Source: UBA1189 sp045594245 (GTDB lineage Bacteria > Bacteroidota > Bacteroidia > Bacteroidales > Bacteroidaceae). Taken from it: DNA of 17,278 bases. Both the position numbers and the translations under genes were made by a program. Location: assembly GCA_045594245.1 (NCBI GenBank), contig JAZNYG010000004.1, positions 1 to 17,278 on the forward strand, written 5' to 3'. Positions 1-7,735 of the stretch are shown here, in pieces. How positions within the stretch are numbered: position 1 is the stretch's first letter; the number at the start of each line of letters is the position of its first letter. The notes below the pieces were generated by a model. It did no database searches. It saw only the letters and a list, made by a program, of their open reading frames with translations, and was not told the DNA's origin.

Positions 1-1871
1 CGGTGAGCCTGCACGCCCATACGGCGGGCACCCACATCGGCATTGAGCAGCCATGAGCCATCAGAGGTAGTCTGCTGACGTGCCTTGATATACTTGTAGG
101 CCATATTCTCGAGCATGAGCGCATTGGGATCGCGCAGGAAACAAGCCATCGTAGAGTACGAAGTAATCTGGTCAAAGAGGAAGAGGCTCCAGTCATTGCC
201 ATTGGGCATGGCCAATTCGCCATCGGCCAGAGCGAGCCAGTTGAGCACCTCGTCCATCACCTCCTGATTGTTGTGCATCAAGGCATTAGTCTTCCACTTC
301 TCCACGCCTGTAGTACCCAGCTGAAACATCTTCAGTGCCAGGGCAGCCTCGCCCAGCTCCTGCATCACCACGTTCTGGTAGCTGGTGTGGAAAAGGTTAT
401 GATTCTGCAAGGTGAAGTCATCGTAGAGGTTCTTTCCCTTATAGAGGTCGGCCACAGTAGTGTTGTCATAGTCGGGATCGATGACAGTGCGGTCGGTAGC
501 ATCAGCATAGTGCGAGTAGCTATTGATGGCAAACTCACGTAGGCGAGCAAACCATCTCGGTGCCAGTTCATCATTAGGGAAGAGACCCAAGGCAGCAGCC
601 AGCACATCAGCTTCCCATCCATTCTCCTCAGCCTTGGAGTCAGAGACATAGCCCGTGGGGATAGAGCGCTCCAACTCGTAGTTACATTCAGCCTTGAGCA
701 GGGCGTAGATGTATCCCTTCTGCTCATCAGTGAGCTTATTCCACTGGAAGTAGGCCGAGTAGGCTACAGACATGGCCCATAGCGACGACTCCCATGTGTA
801 GTCGTTCTTGCTCGTGGAGCCCCAGTAGTTGTTGCCCTTGCACACCTTGAGGCGGTTGGCCTTGTGGGTAGAGTAGGCAAACACAAGCGACTGCATAGCC
901 ATATCCTCCACATCGGTCCATGTCACGCCCTTAGGCAGGGTCACCTTATCCTTGGCATACTTCACCAGGAAGGCACATATCATCGAGAGGTCAGCATTGG
1001 GGCGCACACCACGCTCATCGTTGGCCATGGTGTTCTCGCCACGGAAACAGCCACACACCTCACCTATGCTGTTGGGAGCCTCGCAGGGCTGAAAGTCGTT
1101 CTTCATCCATAGGCTGAAGTTGGCCAACATCTGCAGCAGGTCATCCTTCATCTGTGCCTCGGGCACGAAGTCGTGGGTGATGACACCCTCGGTGGGACTT
1201 GTGACATCAGTCTCATCGGGTTCTTCCGGCTCCACATAGTCATCAGGGAGTTCATACAGGCGTATATTGTCCATCATCACGCAGCTGCCTCCCGAGAGCC
1301 AATCGGCCTTCACGGCAATCTCCACATCGCCTGCCGAGGCTGTCGAAAACACTACTTCGCTCGTCTTCCACGGAGCCGTAGCAAAGAAGCCCGCACTGCC
1401 CTGCACGAAACTCTCGGTCACTGCGGTAGCACCCGCCGAGAGGGTGAGCGATGAGGTAGCACTGTTGGCATACCCCGTACGATGATCTATGGTGAGTTTG
1501 TACTTGCCTGCAGGCAGATTCTTCAGGGTCTGCGCCACCCTGGTCGTGCCCTCGGCCCATCCCTGGCGCAGGTAGTAGGCGGCCTCGCCATCGGCAACGG
1601 TGGTCACCAGCCCAAAGTTATTGTCGGCATAGCAGTCGGCCTTTACCAACAGCTGCGTCACTGCGGTGCCGCTCACCGTCCACCCCACAGGGTTGGCGAG
1701 TGTCCAGCCGCGGCGTCCGTCGGCAGAATTTGTCACTTCGGCAAGATTGGCTACGGCATCGGCCTCAAACGAGGCATTCTGCACATAGGCCTGCGTAATG
1801 TCCTTCTCATCGGCAGCCACAACTCCCATTACCGTGAACAGCGCTACCAAGCATAAATAAAATTTTCTCAT
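1..1871 (-). CDS. Secreted protein: N-terminal carbohydrate-binding-like domain plus large helical domain (partial, 3' end missing)
   Basis: I read 623 codons from the ATG at 1869-1871 to the window edge with no stop, so the C-terminus is missing. Residues 1-20 (MRKFYLCLVALFTVMGVVAA) are a signal peptide with a likely signal-peptidase I site before DEKD. Residues about 24-205 look like a beta-sandwich carbohydrate-binding module of the CBM4/9-like type: they begin YVQNASFEAD, include GWTVSG and end in MDNIRLYEL. An acidic, Pro-rich linker follows at about 205-220. The remainder is rich in Trp and Tyr with repeated helical segments (e.g. NADLSMICAFL, WESSLWAMSVAY, ENGWEADVLAAALGL, NHNLFHTSYQNVVMQELGEAAL). 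That pattern would suit an alpha/alpha-toroid polysaccharide lyase or hydrolase, but I do not recognise the family and cannot name a substrate. It is likely periplasmic or surface-exposed. The start is supported by the signal peptide. The gene stands alone upstream; downstream neighbours are not visible. Confidence 0.8.
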   Translation of the reverse strand, partial: MRKFYLCLVALFTVMGVVAADEKDITQAYVQNASFEADAVANLAEVTNSADGRRGWTLANPVGWTVSGTAVTQLLVKADCYADNNFGLVTTVADGEAAYYLRQGWAEGTTRVAQTLKNLPAGKYKLTIDHRTGYANSATSSLTLSAGATAVTESFVQGSAGFFATAPWKTSEVVFSTASAGDVEIAVKADWLSGGSCVMMDNIRLYELPDDYVEPEEPDETDVTSPTEGVITHDFVPEAQMKDDLLQMLANFSLWMKNDFQPCEAPNSIGEVCGCFRGENTMANDERGVRPNADLSMICAFLVKYAKDKVTLPKGVTWTDVEDMAMQSLVFAYSTHKANRLKVCKGNNYWGSTSKNDYTWESSLWAMSVAYSAYFQWNKLTDEQKGYIYALLKAECNYELERSIPTGYVSDSKAEENGWEADVLAAALGLFPNDELAPRWFARLREFAINSYSHYADATDRTVIDPDYDNTTVADLYKGKNLYDDFTLQNHNLFHTSYQNVVMQELGEAALALKMFQLGTTGVEKWKTNALMHNNQEVMDEVLNWLALADGELAMPNGNDWSLFLFDQITSYSTMACFLRDPNALMLENMAYKYIKARQQTTSDGSWLLNADVGARRMGVQAH

Positions 1872-1935
1872 ACTATAAATCCGTTTATTTTCTCATTCAA
1901 TTCTTTTTCGGAAAATACCTTACAACTTCCGACTA

Positions 1936-1943
1936 CAAATATA
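1936..1943 (-). promoter_or_regulatory. Possible -7 box of the secreted-protein gene
   Basis: The minus strand reads TATATTTG, matching the Bacteroidetes -7 consensus TAnnTTTG, about 65 nt before the start codon at 1871. No TTTG is found 19-21 nt further upstream, so this is only half a promoter. Confidence 0.35.
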
Positions 1944-2080
1944 CACATTTTAGCCCGTTTTTTTATAGTATAAGAAATAAATATTACTATTTTCAAAAAA
2001 GCAGAGTTTTATAAAGACTCGTAATCAACTACCACTTACATATCCTCGGGATGGGCAAGAGACGCTAGTTATATAAAACA

Positions 2081-2108
2081 AAGAGAGAAGCCTACTGGCT
2101 TCTCTCTT
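2081..2108 (-). terminator. Rho-independent terminator of the tRNA-Asp pair
   Basis: A perfect 12-bp stem (2081-2092 with 2097-2108) closes a 4-nt loop. On the minus strand it is followed by TTGTTTTATATAA, a U-rich tail. It lies directly 3' of the second tRNA-Asp (2110), so transcription from the tRNA promoter should stop here. Confidence 0.85.
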
Positions 2109-2109
2109 G

Positions 2110-2183
2110 CGGTGCGTACGGGACTCGAACCCGTGACCCCCTGCGTGACAGGCAGATATTCTAACCAACTGAACTAACGCACC
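2110..2183 (-). tRNA. tRNA-Asp (anticodon GTC), distal copy
   Basis: The minus strand folds into a cloverleaf. The acceptor stem is GGTGCGT/ACGCACC with discriminator G at 2110. The D-arm region reads AGTTCAGTTGGTT, the anticodon arm CCTGTCACG gives anticodon GTC, and the T-loop is GGTTCGAGTCC. CCA is not encoded. It is the second gene of a tandem pair and is identical in its 73-nt body to the copy at 2219-2292. Confidence 0.97.
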
Positions 2184-2218
2184 AAATTATTTGCTTACTA
2201 AGGACTGGATTTTCTGTG

Positions 2219-2292
2219 CGGTGCGTACGGGACTCGAACCCGTGACCCCCTGCGTGACAGGCAGATATTCTAACCAACTGAACTAACGCACC
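2219..2292 (-). tRNA. tRNA-Asp (anticodon GTC), promoter-proximal copy
   Basis: Same cloverleaf and GTC anticodon as its neighbour, with discriminator G at 2219 and no encoded CCA. The two genes are 35 nt apart. They share an upstream promoter (2336-2366) and a downstream terminator (2081-2108), so they probably form one precursor that RNases cut apart. Confidence 0.97.
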
Positions 2293-2335
2293 AGAAAATT
2301 TCAAATCCAAAGGCAATCTCTCTCGATTGCGGGTG

Positions 2336-2366
2336 CAAAGATAGACACTTTTTCTGTATTTACAAA
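2336..2366 (-). promoter_or_regulatory. Bacteroidetes-type promoter of the tRNA-Asp pair
   Basis: On the minus strand TTTG (2363-2366), a 19-nt spacer and TATCTTTG (2336-2343) match TTTG-N19-21-TAnnTTTG exactly. The expected transcription start is near 2329, about 37 nt before the first tRNA. A short inverted repeat, AAAACG/CGTTTT (2364-2369 with 2376-2381), overlaps the upstream box. Confidence 0.85.
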
Positions 2367-2390
2367 ACGTTTGAGCGTTTTTTTATTAAA

Positions 2391-2921
2391 TTATTTTTCA
2401 AATATACGTTGATACAGCACCACGCTCTTGTATTCTCTATTAGAAAACACCCAATCGGACAATGTTGCCACATGAGTAAAACCGCATTGGGCAAAAAGAT
2501 TACATGCTGCGACATTCTCGCACAACACATAGGCATAAAGTTGGTGCACTCCCAATATGGTGGCTGCATAATTGCACAGCAGCGACAGAGCCTCGCGCGC
2601 ATAGCCCTGACGGCGATATGCACTATCGACAACAATACCCACCTCGGCACGATGGTAGGCTGGATTATAATCGAAGAGGTCGACAATTCCTACCACCCCA
2701 CCCTGCCGATGCTCTATCATTAGGCGCAACTGCTTGTCGGCATATATATCGTGGGAGTTGGACTCTATATATTGCTGCAAAAGATAGCGCGAATAGGGGA
2801 CCTTGCACGCCGACACAAGCCAAAGACGAGTATCATTCTCTATGTGGAACATAAAGTCAAGGTCTGAGAATTCAGGCGCACGCAGCTGCAAAGTTTCGGA
2901 CTGAAGAAGCATAGTGTTCAT
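2391..2921 (-). CDS. GNAT-family N-acetyltransferase (RimJ/SpeG-like)
   Basis: A 176-residue GNAT enzyme, expected to move an acetyl group from acetyl-CoA to an amine on a small molecule or protein. The acetyl-CoA pyrophosphate-binding loop is at about 103-108 (RRQGYA, the R/QxxGxG/A motif), preceded by the HRAEVGIVVD strand and followed by REALSLLCNYA. Near the C-terminus, CENVAACNLFAQCGF is the usual motif-B region. The overall order resembles the SpeG/RimJ subgroup, but the substrate cannot be read from the sequence. The start codon lies 6 nt downstream of the glycosyltransferase stop (TGA at 2928-2930), which suggests translational coupling; a second Met at residue 4 is an alternative start. 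It is the last gene of the recR operon. No strong terminator follows; the tRNA promoter begins about 25 nt after the stop. Confidence 0.9.
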   Translation of the reverse strand: MNTMLLQSETLQLRAPEFSDLDFMFHIENDTRLWLVSACKVPYSRYLLQQYIESNSHDIYADKQLRLMIEHRQGGVVGIVDLFDYNPAYHRAEVGIVVDSAYRRQGYAREALSLLCNYAATILGVHQLYAYVLCENVAACNLFAQCGFTHVATLSDWVFSNREYKSVVLYQRIFEK

Positions 2922-2927
2922 TCTGAA

Positions 2928-4175
2928 TCATGAATTATTCAAGGTATGCAGAGCAGTCTCCGTCACCAGCACCTTTGATTTTGCAGAATAGGTTGCTATG
3001 CGCAGGGTATTCCCTGGCGTATTCTCGAGCAGGCGCAGCACTGTGCCAAAAGAATATGAATCCATATCGTACACTACCATGTCATAACTACTGAAGTCAT
3101 CGGCAACAGCCAAATGCCCTTCAGAGGATAGGGCTTCAGTGCTTTCAACAAAACGGTGTTTTCCTGTCGGATAAGCTTTCTCCAGCAGTACGCGTACTTC
3201 ATCGAGCATAGGTGCACTGCCTACCACCAGCGCACTCTTGGAAGTGGCCTCGCCCACCCGCTCCGTGCAATGGCGGAACTGATTACCCACGTATGCCATA
3301 AATGAACGAGCCCAAATAGCCAAAGTAATGGGAATGCTCACAATAAAGGAATAGTGGGAATAGTGTTTATTGAAGAAGAGGCGCATAGCCTGATAGAAAG
3401 TATATATATAGCGGTACGAACTCTTCACCGTGCTCTCACCCTTATAATGGAGCATTCTGGAAGGAAGAAAATAGTTCTTATATCCTCCCTTGAGCAGGCG
3501 ATATGAGAGGTCTATGTCCTCGCCATACATGAAGAAATCCTCATCGAGCAGCCCCACCTTATCCAAAGCCTCGCGACGAAGAAACATAAAGGCACCCGAA
3601 ATAATTTCAATTTCATTAACCTCGTTCTCATCAAGATAGCGCATATAGTAGCGGCCAAACAAGCGGGATTTAGGAAACAGAGCAGCCAACCCCGACATCT
3701 TGCAGAACGCCACAAATGGTGTGGGCAGGGCACGTCGGCTCTCGGGAGCAAATGTACCATCGGCACGCAACATATAGGCTCCGGCCCCACCCGCTTCGGG
3801 GTGTGAGTCCATGAAATGTATGAAATCGCTGAATGTATGTTCCGTCACTATCGTGTCGGGATTGAGCAGCAGCACATACTTGCCCGATGACATACGTATG
3901 GCCTGATTGTTGGCACGGGCAAAGCCCACATTCTCCTTGTTCTCAATGAAAGCCACCTCGGGAAAGCGCTCGCGAAGATAGGCTATGGAACCGTCGGACG
4001 AGAGATTGTCCACCACAAACGTCTCCACCAGCAAGCCTTGGGATGCACGGCGCACCGACTCGAGGCATTGCTCCAAGTAGTACTTGACGTTGTAGTTGAC
4101 GATGATTACAGAGAGTTGCACTTCTATAGACGGTCTGACAGATTCGTATTCAACACCATTATTCTTTGTCGGCAT
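2928..4175 (-). CDS. GT2-family glycosyltransferase with extra C-terminal domain
   Basis: A 415-residue GT-A fold enzyme that should transfer a sugar from a nucleotide-sugar donor to a surface glycan or glycolipid; it resembles rhamnosyl/galactofuranosyl-type GT2 proteins. The core covers about 20-245: SVIIVNYN at the N-terminus, VVDNLSSDGS, ENVGFARANN, the metal-binding LLLNPDT (about 103-108), ISGAFMFLRREA, and the catalytic region FMYGEDIDLSYRLLKGG (about 215-231). An amphipathic or membrane-associated stretch (about 277-297) follows. Residues about 314-415 form an additional alpha/beta domain starting SALVVGSAPM, which looks like a small Rossmann-type fold of unknown role. The 5' end overlaps the upstream membrane-protein gene by 17 nt and the 3' end is nearly fused to the GNAT gene, so all are co-transcribed from recR. 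Confidence 0.92.
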   Translation of the reverse strand: MPTKNNGVEYESVRPSIEVQLSVIIVNYNVKYYLEQCLESVRRASQGLLVETFVVDNLSSDGSIAYLRERFPEVAFIENKENVGFARANNQAIRMSSGKYVLLLNPDTIVTEHTFSDFIHFMDSHPEAGGAGAYMLRADGTFAPESRRALPTPFVAFCKMSGLAALFPKSRLFGRYYMRYLDENEVNEIEIISGAFMFLRREALDKVGLLDEDFFMYGEDIDLSYRLLKGGYKNYFLPSRMLHYKGESTVKSSYRYIYTFYQAMRLFFNKHYSHYSFIVSIPITLAIWARSFMAYVGNQFRHCTERVGEATSKSALVVGSAPMLDEVRVLLEKAYPTGKHRFVESTEALSSEGHLAVADDFSSYDMVVYDMDSYSFGTVLRLLENTPGNTLRIATYSAKSKVLVTETALHTLNNS

Positions 4176-4623
4176 CCATAGTCAGCTCCACCTTCACGCC
4201 TTCGGCAGAAGGCAGACAGAACAGCGAGGCCACAAAAGCCGCAAGGCCATAATACATGCCCCAATTCTCCAAAGTTGCATAGTACAAGAATGCACCGTAC
4301 AACATCAGTGCGCCCAATATCGCTATACGCACAAAGCTGTAGCCGGTATAAAGATTTGCTCTTTGCAGGCTTTCAGCGACAAGCACCTTATGATGCAGAC
4401 ACCAATGGAAGCCCTTGAGCGCAGCCAACAGACCAATACCCACCACAAAAAGTGTTGCCACCTCAAGGACATACATCGCAGTGGCATCAACATCGACCAA
4501 CAAGCCTTCCAGCGGCAGCAGATTCAGTTCACAAGACACGACGAACGCCACGACAGACGCCATGAGCACAGCATAGAAGATGAAGATGTTGCGGCTTATT
4601 TTCTTATAGTCAATCATATTCAA
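4159..4623 (-). CDS. Small four-helix membrane protein of unknown function
   Basis: A 154-residue protein with four hydrophobic segments at about 13-30, 50-69, 97-115 and 122-138, a short cytoplasmic-looking N-terminus (MNMIDYKKISRN) and an acidic tail ending TMDADKE. There is no signal peptide and no catalytic motif I recognise. It sits 19 nt downstream of recR and overlaps the glycosyltransferase start by 17 nt. I recall similar small membrane proteins between recR and a GT2 gene in other Bacteroidales; this is memory, not a search. A role in membrane glycan assembly with the neighbouring transferase is possible but only guilt by association. Confidence 0.8.
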   Translation of the reverse strand: MNMIDYKKISRNIFIFYAVLMASVVAFVVSCELNLLPLEGLLVDVDATAMYVLEVATLFVVGIGLLAALKGFHWCLHHKVLVAESLQRANLYTGYSFVRIAILGALMLYGAFLYYATLENWGMYYGLAAFVASLFCLPSAEGVKVELTMDADKE

Positions 4624-4642
4624 TATTATATATCCGTATTTA

Positions 4643-5260
4643 TCAATAGCTTTTTCCTGTAAAAGGCATGCGGTTCACCAGCGAACGTCCCAGCGTAGCC
4701 TCATCGGCATACTCCAACTCGTCGCCCACAGAGATACCACGCGAGAGCACCGACATCTTCACGCCCGTAGCTTCGAGCTTGCGATAGATGTAGAAGTTAG
4801 TGGTATCTCCCTCCATCGTAGGACTGAGCGCAAAGATAACCTCCTTCACCTCGCCCGAGCGCACACGCTCCACCAAGCTGTCTATTTCAAGGTCCGAAGG
4901 GCCTATGCCGTCCATCGGCGAGATGACTCCACCCAGCACGTGATACAGGCCCCGATAGAGCGACGTGTTCTCCACAGCTATCACATCGCGCACCGTCTCC
5001 ACCACACACACCATACTGTTGTCGCGCGAGGGCTGCGAACAGATGTCACACACATCGCTATCAGAGATATTGTGGCACACCTTGCAATATTTCACCTCAC
5101 GGCGCAGTGTAGCTATGGCATCGGCAAATGACTCGGCTTCGGCTGCTGGCTGACGCAACAGGTGCAGCACCAGACGGAGTGCCGTCTTGCGCCCAATGCC
5201 CGGCAGTTTGGCAAATTCGCCTACTGCACGTTCCAGTAATGTCGATGAATATTGCTGCAT
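4643..5260 (-). CDS. recR: Recombination mediator protein RecR
   Basis: RecR works with RecO (and RecF) to load RecA onto SSB-coated single-stranded gaps. In order: a helix-hairpin-helix DNA-binding region (LLERAVGEFAKLPGIGRKTA, about 8-27); a four-cysteine zinc finger (C59, C62, C71, C74); a Toprim domain (about 82-175, with VVETVRDVIAVE and ALSPTMEGDTT); and the C-terminal GISVGDELEYADEATLGRSL segment. I chose the ATG at 5258-5260, giving 205 residues, the usual family length. The longer frame opening at 5320 would add 20 hydrophobic residues unlike RecR and would read through the putative -7 box at 5277-5284. It is the first gene of the recR / membrane protein / GT2 / GNAT operon. Confidence 0.96.
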   Translation of the reverse strand: MQQYSSTLLERAVGEFAKLPGIGRKTALRLVLHLLRQPAAEAESFADAIATLRREVKYCKVCHNISDSDVCDICSQPSRDNSMVCVVETVRDVIAVENTSLYRGLYHVLGGVISPMDGIGPSDLEIDSLVERVRSGEVKEVIFALSPTMEGDTTNFYIYRKLEATGVKMSVLSRGISVGDELEYADEATLGRSLVNRMPFTGKSY

Positions 5261-5276
5261 CGCTAAAAATAGGGTG

Positions 5277-5284
5277 CAAATATA
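5277..5284 (-). promoter_or_regulatory. Possible -7 box of the recR operon
   Basis: The minus strand reads TATATTTG, a full match to TAnnTTTG, 17 nt before the recR start codon. No upstream TTTG is found at the right spacing. It would give a very short leader of about 10 nt and argues for the start at 5260. Confidence 0.4.
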
Positions 5285-5390
5285 CAAAAAAAACTGCCAA
5301 GAAGCATAATACTCAAGCAACTATTTATAGATGAATAGCCAAGACTAAAAAATATCATTTAAACACATATACAAACTCACGTTTTTTCCG

Positions 5391-5398
5391 TAATTTTG
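5391..5398 (+). promoter_or_regulatory. Possible -7 box of apbE
   Basis: TAATTTTG matches TAnnTTTG and lies 32 nt before the apbE start. The upstream TTTG box is missing at 19-21 nt, so support is partial. Together with the recR box it makes 5261-5429 a divergent promoter region. Confidence 0.4.
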
Positions 5399-5429
5399 CA
5401 TTTCTACAGAAAGAAACATATTAAAAAAG

Positions 5430-6425
5430 ATGAACAAACGTTGGCACCTGCCTTTTCTCTTATTCCTTATCATAGGAAGCGTTATCATACTAAGTAAGAG
5501 TAAACCCACGTACCGCACACAGCAAGGAAAGATTTTCGGTACGCTCTACACCGTGACCTACGAGCATAATGCCGACCTGCAGGCCGACATTGTAGGAGCC
5601 ATGCAGGCAGTAGACAACTCGTTGTCGCCATTCAACAAGCGCTCCATCATCACCCACATCAACAACAATGACTCCATCATCGTAGACTCACTCTTCACCG
5701 AGGTATTTCGCAATGCCCAAGTGGTATATGAGGAGAGCCACGGAGCCTTCGACCCCACAGTAGCACCGCTCGTCAATGCATGGGGCTTCGGCTTCAAGAA
5801 CGGCATCGAGGTCAACGCCTCCACCATCGATAGCTTGCGTAGCCTCATCGGCATGAGTTGCATCAATCTCATTGATGGCCGTGTAGCCAAGGACGACCCG
5901 CGCATCATGCTCGACTTCAGCGCCATCGCCAAAGGTTACGGCAGCGACCGTGTAGCCCGCGTGCTCGACAGCTGTGGCATAAAGAACTACATGGTAGAGA
6001 TTGGAGGCGAAGTGGTAGTCAAGGGGCACAACCGCCATGGTAACCCATGGGGCATCGGCATCAACAAGCCCATCGATGACTCGCTATCGACCAATCAGGA
6101 GCTGCAAACCGTATTGCGCCTCCAGGATTGCGCCATCGCCACATCGGGCAACTACCGCAACTTCTATTACAAAGACGGCGTAAAGTATGCCCACACCATA
6201 GACCCACGCACAGGATATCCTGTGCAGCACTCATTGCTCTCGGCTACCGTGATTGCCGACAACTGCATGCGTGCCGACGCTCTCGCCACTGCCTTCATGG
6301 TAATGGGGGTAGACTCGGCCATAGCCTATTGTGAGCGTCACCCCGAGATTGACGGCTACTTTATCGTAGCAGCCGACAGCGGGCGCTACGAGGTGCTCCG
6401 TACCTTTGAGGAGGGGAAATATTAA
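5430..6425 (+). CDS. apbE: FAD:protein FMN transferase (ApbE family)
   Basis: This 331-residue enzyme attaches FMN covalently to a Thr/Ser of exported or membrane flavoproteins, such as NQR or RNF subunits, using FAD and Mg2+. Family motifs are present: LDFSAIAKGYGSDRV (about 161-175), IGGEVVVKG (191-199), ATSGNYRNF (237-245), HTIDPRTGYP (255-264) and ADALATAFMVMG (282-293). The N-terminus (about 7-22) is a hydrophobic segment after MNKR. It has no lipobox cysteine, unlike many ApbE proteins, so membrane anchoring by the uncleaved segment or simple secretion is more likely. No NQR, RNF or other target gene lies in the window. The beta-barrel gene begins 50 nt downstream and may be co-transcribed. 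Confidence 0.95.
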   Translation: MNKRWHLPFLLFLIIGSVIILSKSKPTYRTQQGKIFGTLYTVTYEHNADLQADIVGAMQAVDNSLSPFNKRSIITHINNNDSIIVDSLFTEVFRNAQVVYEESHGAFDPTVAPLVNAWGFGFKNGIEVNASTIDSLRSLIGMSCINLIDGRVAKDDPRIMLDFSAIAKGYGSDRVARVLDSCGIKNYMVEIGGEVVVKGHNRHGNPWGIGINKPIDDSLSTNQELQTVLRLQDCAIATSGNYRNFYYKDGVKYAHTIDPRTGYPVQHSLLSATVIADNCMRADALATAFMVMGVDSAIAYCERHPEIDGYFIVAADSGRYEVLRTFEEGKY

Positions 6426-6475
6426 TCTTTTTTAGATGAGTTCATTTTTTTGTGAAAAACACAAGCATCTGACAA

Positions 6476-7063
6476 ATGAAAAAGACTATCATCATCATCG
6501 CCTCTTTACTATACACAATTGGGCTTTCCGCCCAGATGCAGTGGGGAGTACGCTTAGGAGCCAATCGCTCAAGATACACAGAACCTGGCCCCTCAAAATC
6601 TCTAACAGCACAATGGGGAGCGACCGTAGGAGTCACCACCTACTACACGCTGACTTCGTGGCTTGATATACAGGCCGACCTTAATTATACGCAACGAAAC
6701 TGTAAAGATGAGACGCTTATCGTAGATATGGATACAGAAGATTTTTTCCGTCTCCAACAACATTACCTCACGCTTCCAATCCAGCTGAAATTCTTCCACC
6801 CCACAATAATAGATGGTGCCAACATCCACTTTGGCCCTCAACTGGGGCTATTATTACATCGGGATGACAACCTTGACATTAGCGGCGATGCCAACCCCTT
6901 CGACTTTGGCTTCACGGCCGGTATCGGCTGGCTTTCGCCTACGGGCTACTTCATCGATGCCGACTTTTATTGGGGCTTAATCCCTATATACAAGAGTCCA
7001 TACGGACATTTGGAGGGCTTTCGGAACCACTCGCTGCAAATCAGCGTAGGAAAGTTTTTCTAA
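6476..7063 (+). CDS. Outer-membrane beta-barrel protein, PorT-like
   Basis: A 195-residue protein with a signal peptide (MKKTIIIIASLLYTIGLSAQ, cleavage after AQ) followed by alternating beta-strands typical of Bacteroidetes small outer-membrane barrels (the PorT-like / outer-membrane beta-barrel domain family): WGVRLGANRSR, WLDIQADLNYTQR, YLTLPIQLKF, NIHFGPQLGLLL and DFGFTAGIGW. It ends in an aromatic residue (ISVGKFF), as expected for recognition by the BAM machinery. The precise function is unknown. It lies 50 nt after apbE on the same strand. Its TAA stop overlaps the TAG stop of the convergent marC gene. Confidence 0.88.
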   Translation: MKKTIIIIASLLYTIGLSAQMQWGVRLGANRSRYTEPGPSKSLTAQWGATVGVTTYYTLTSWLDIQADLNYTQRNCKDETLIVDMDTEDFFRLQQHYLTLPIQLKFFHPTIIDGANIHFGPQLGLLLHRDDNLDISGDANPFDFGFTAGIGWLSPTGYFIDADFYWGLIPIYKSPYGHLEGFRNHSLQISVGKFF

Positions 7064-7671
7064 CCTGCCGCCTGCGCGCTGATATTCAGAATCAGTTCGG
7101 CGATATTATCGGTAAAGAGGCGTACGGCCACGGCCATAAGAATAACGCCGAAGAACTTGCGCACGACATACACGCCTCCCTTTCCCATCCATCGCTGCAC
7201 CTTATCGGTCATCGTCAGCACAAAGAACACAAAGCCCATATTAACGAGCAAGCCGAGAAGGATGTTAATGTCGGCATACTCGGCACGCAACGAGAGCAAT
7301 GTGGTAAACGAACCGGCACCAGCAATCAGCGGAAACACAAGCGGCACAATAGTAGCCTCACTCGTGGGCCCCTTGAACTTGAATATCTCCACATCGAGCA
7401 GCATCTCTATAGCCATCAGAAAGATGACGATAGAGCCAGCTACCGCAAACGAAGCTATGTCGACATGAAAAAGCTTGAGCATCACATCGCCAGCATAGAA
7501 GAAGGCTACGAGCAACAAGGTCGACAGCAAGGTCGCCTTCGTTGGCTTTATGGTTTTTCCGCCCTCACGCAACGAGATGATAATAGGTGTAGACCCCACG
7601 GCATCAATCACAGCAAACAAGATGATAAATGCACTGATAAACTCCTGAAAGTTGAATGTTCCGAAACTCAT
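7060..7671 (-). CDS. MarC-family integral membrane protein
   Basis: A 203-residue hydrophobic protein of the MarC/UPF0056 family with about six transmembrane segments. Conserved features include FAVIDAVGSTPIIISL near the N-terminus, the FPLIAGAGSFTTLL segment in the middle, and VRKFFGVILMAVAVRLFTDNI near the end. The family's transport substrate is not established; early links to multiple antibiotic resistance were not borne out. It has its own promoter (7736-7767) directly downstream of mfd, so it need not depend on mfd transcription. The stop codon overlaps the convergent barrel gene's stop, and there is no hairpin terminator between them. Confidence 0.93.
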   Translation of the reverse strand: MSFGTFNFQEFISAFIILFAVIDAVGSTPIIISLREGGKTIKPTKATLLSTLLLVAFFYAGDVMLKLFHVDIASFAVAGSIVIFLMAIEMLLDVEIFKFKGPTSEATIVPLVFPLIAGAGSFTTLLSLRAEYADINILLGLLVNMGFVFFVLTMTDKVQRWMGKGGVYVVRKFFGVILMAVAVRLFTDNIAELILNISAQAAG

Positions 7672-7735
7672 ACTGTCTCCTTTATTATATTATATAGTCG
7701 TTGAGGAAGAATAACTCCCCATTAGTTTCAACAAG

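Noticed and set aside
1872..2080. Small RNA or short gene in the gap before the tRNA terminator
   Set aside because: Apart from one possible -7 box, this AT-rich stretch shows no good frame, hairpin or complete promoter.
2110..2292. Two identical 73-nt repeats with a 35-nt spacer as a CRISPR fragment
   Set aside because: The repeats fold as tRNA-Asp with a GTC anticodon; there are only two and no cas genes.
2391..2921. Functional link between the SpeG-like GNAT and the potABC importer
   Set aside because: They are about 10 kb apart in different operons, and the GNAT substrate cannot be assigned.
5261..5320. N-terminal extension of RecR by 20 residues
   Set aside because: The extension is hydrophobic, absent from the RecR family, and overlaps a -7 box; the ATG at 5260 gives the normal length.
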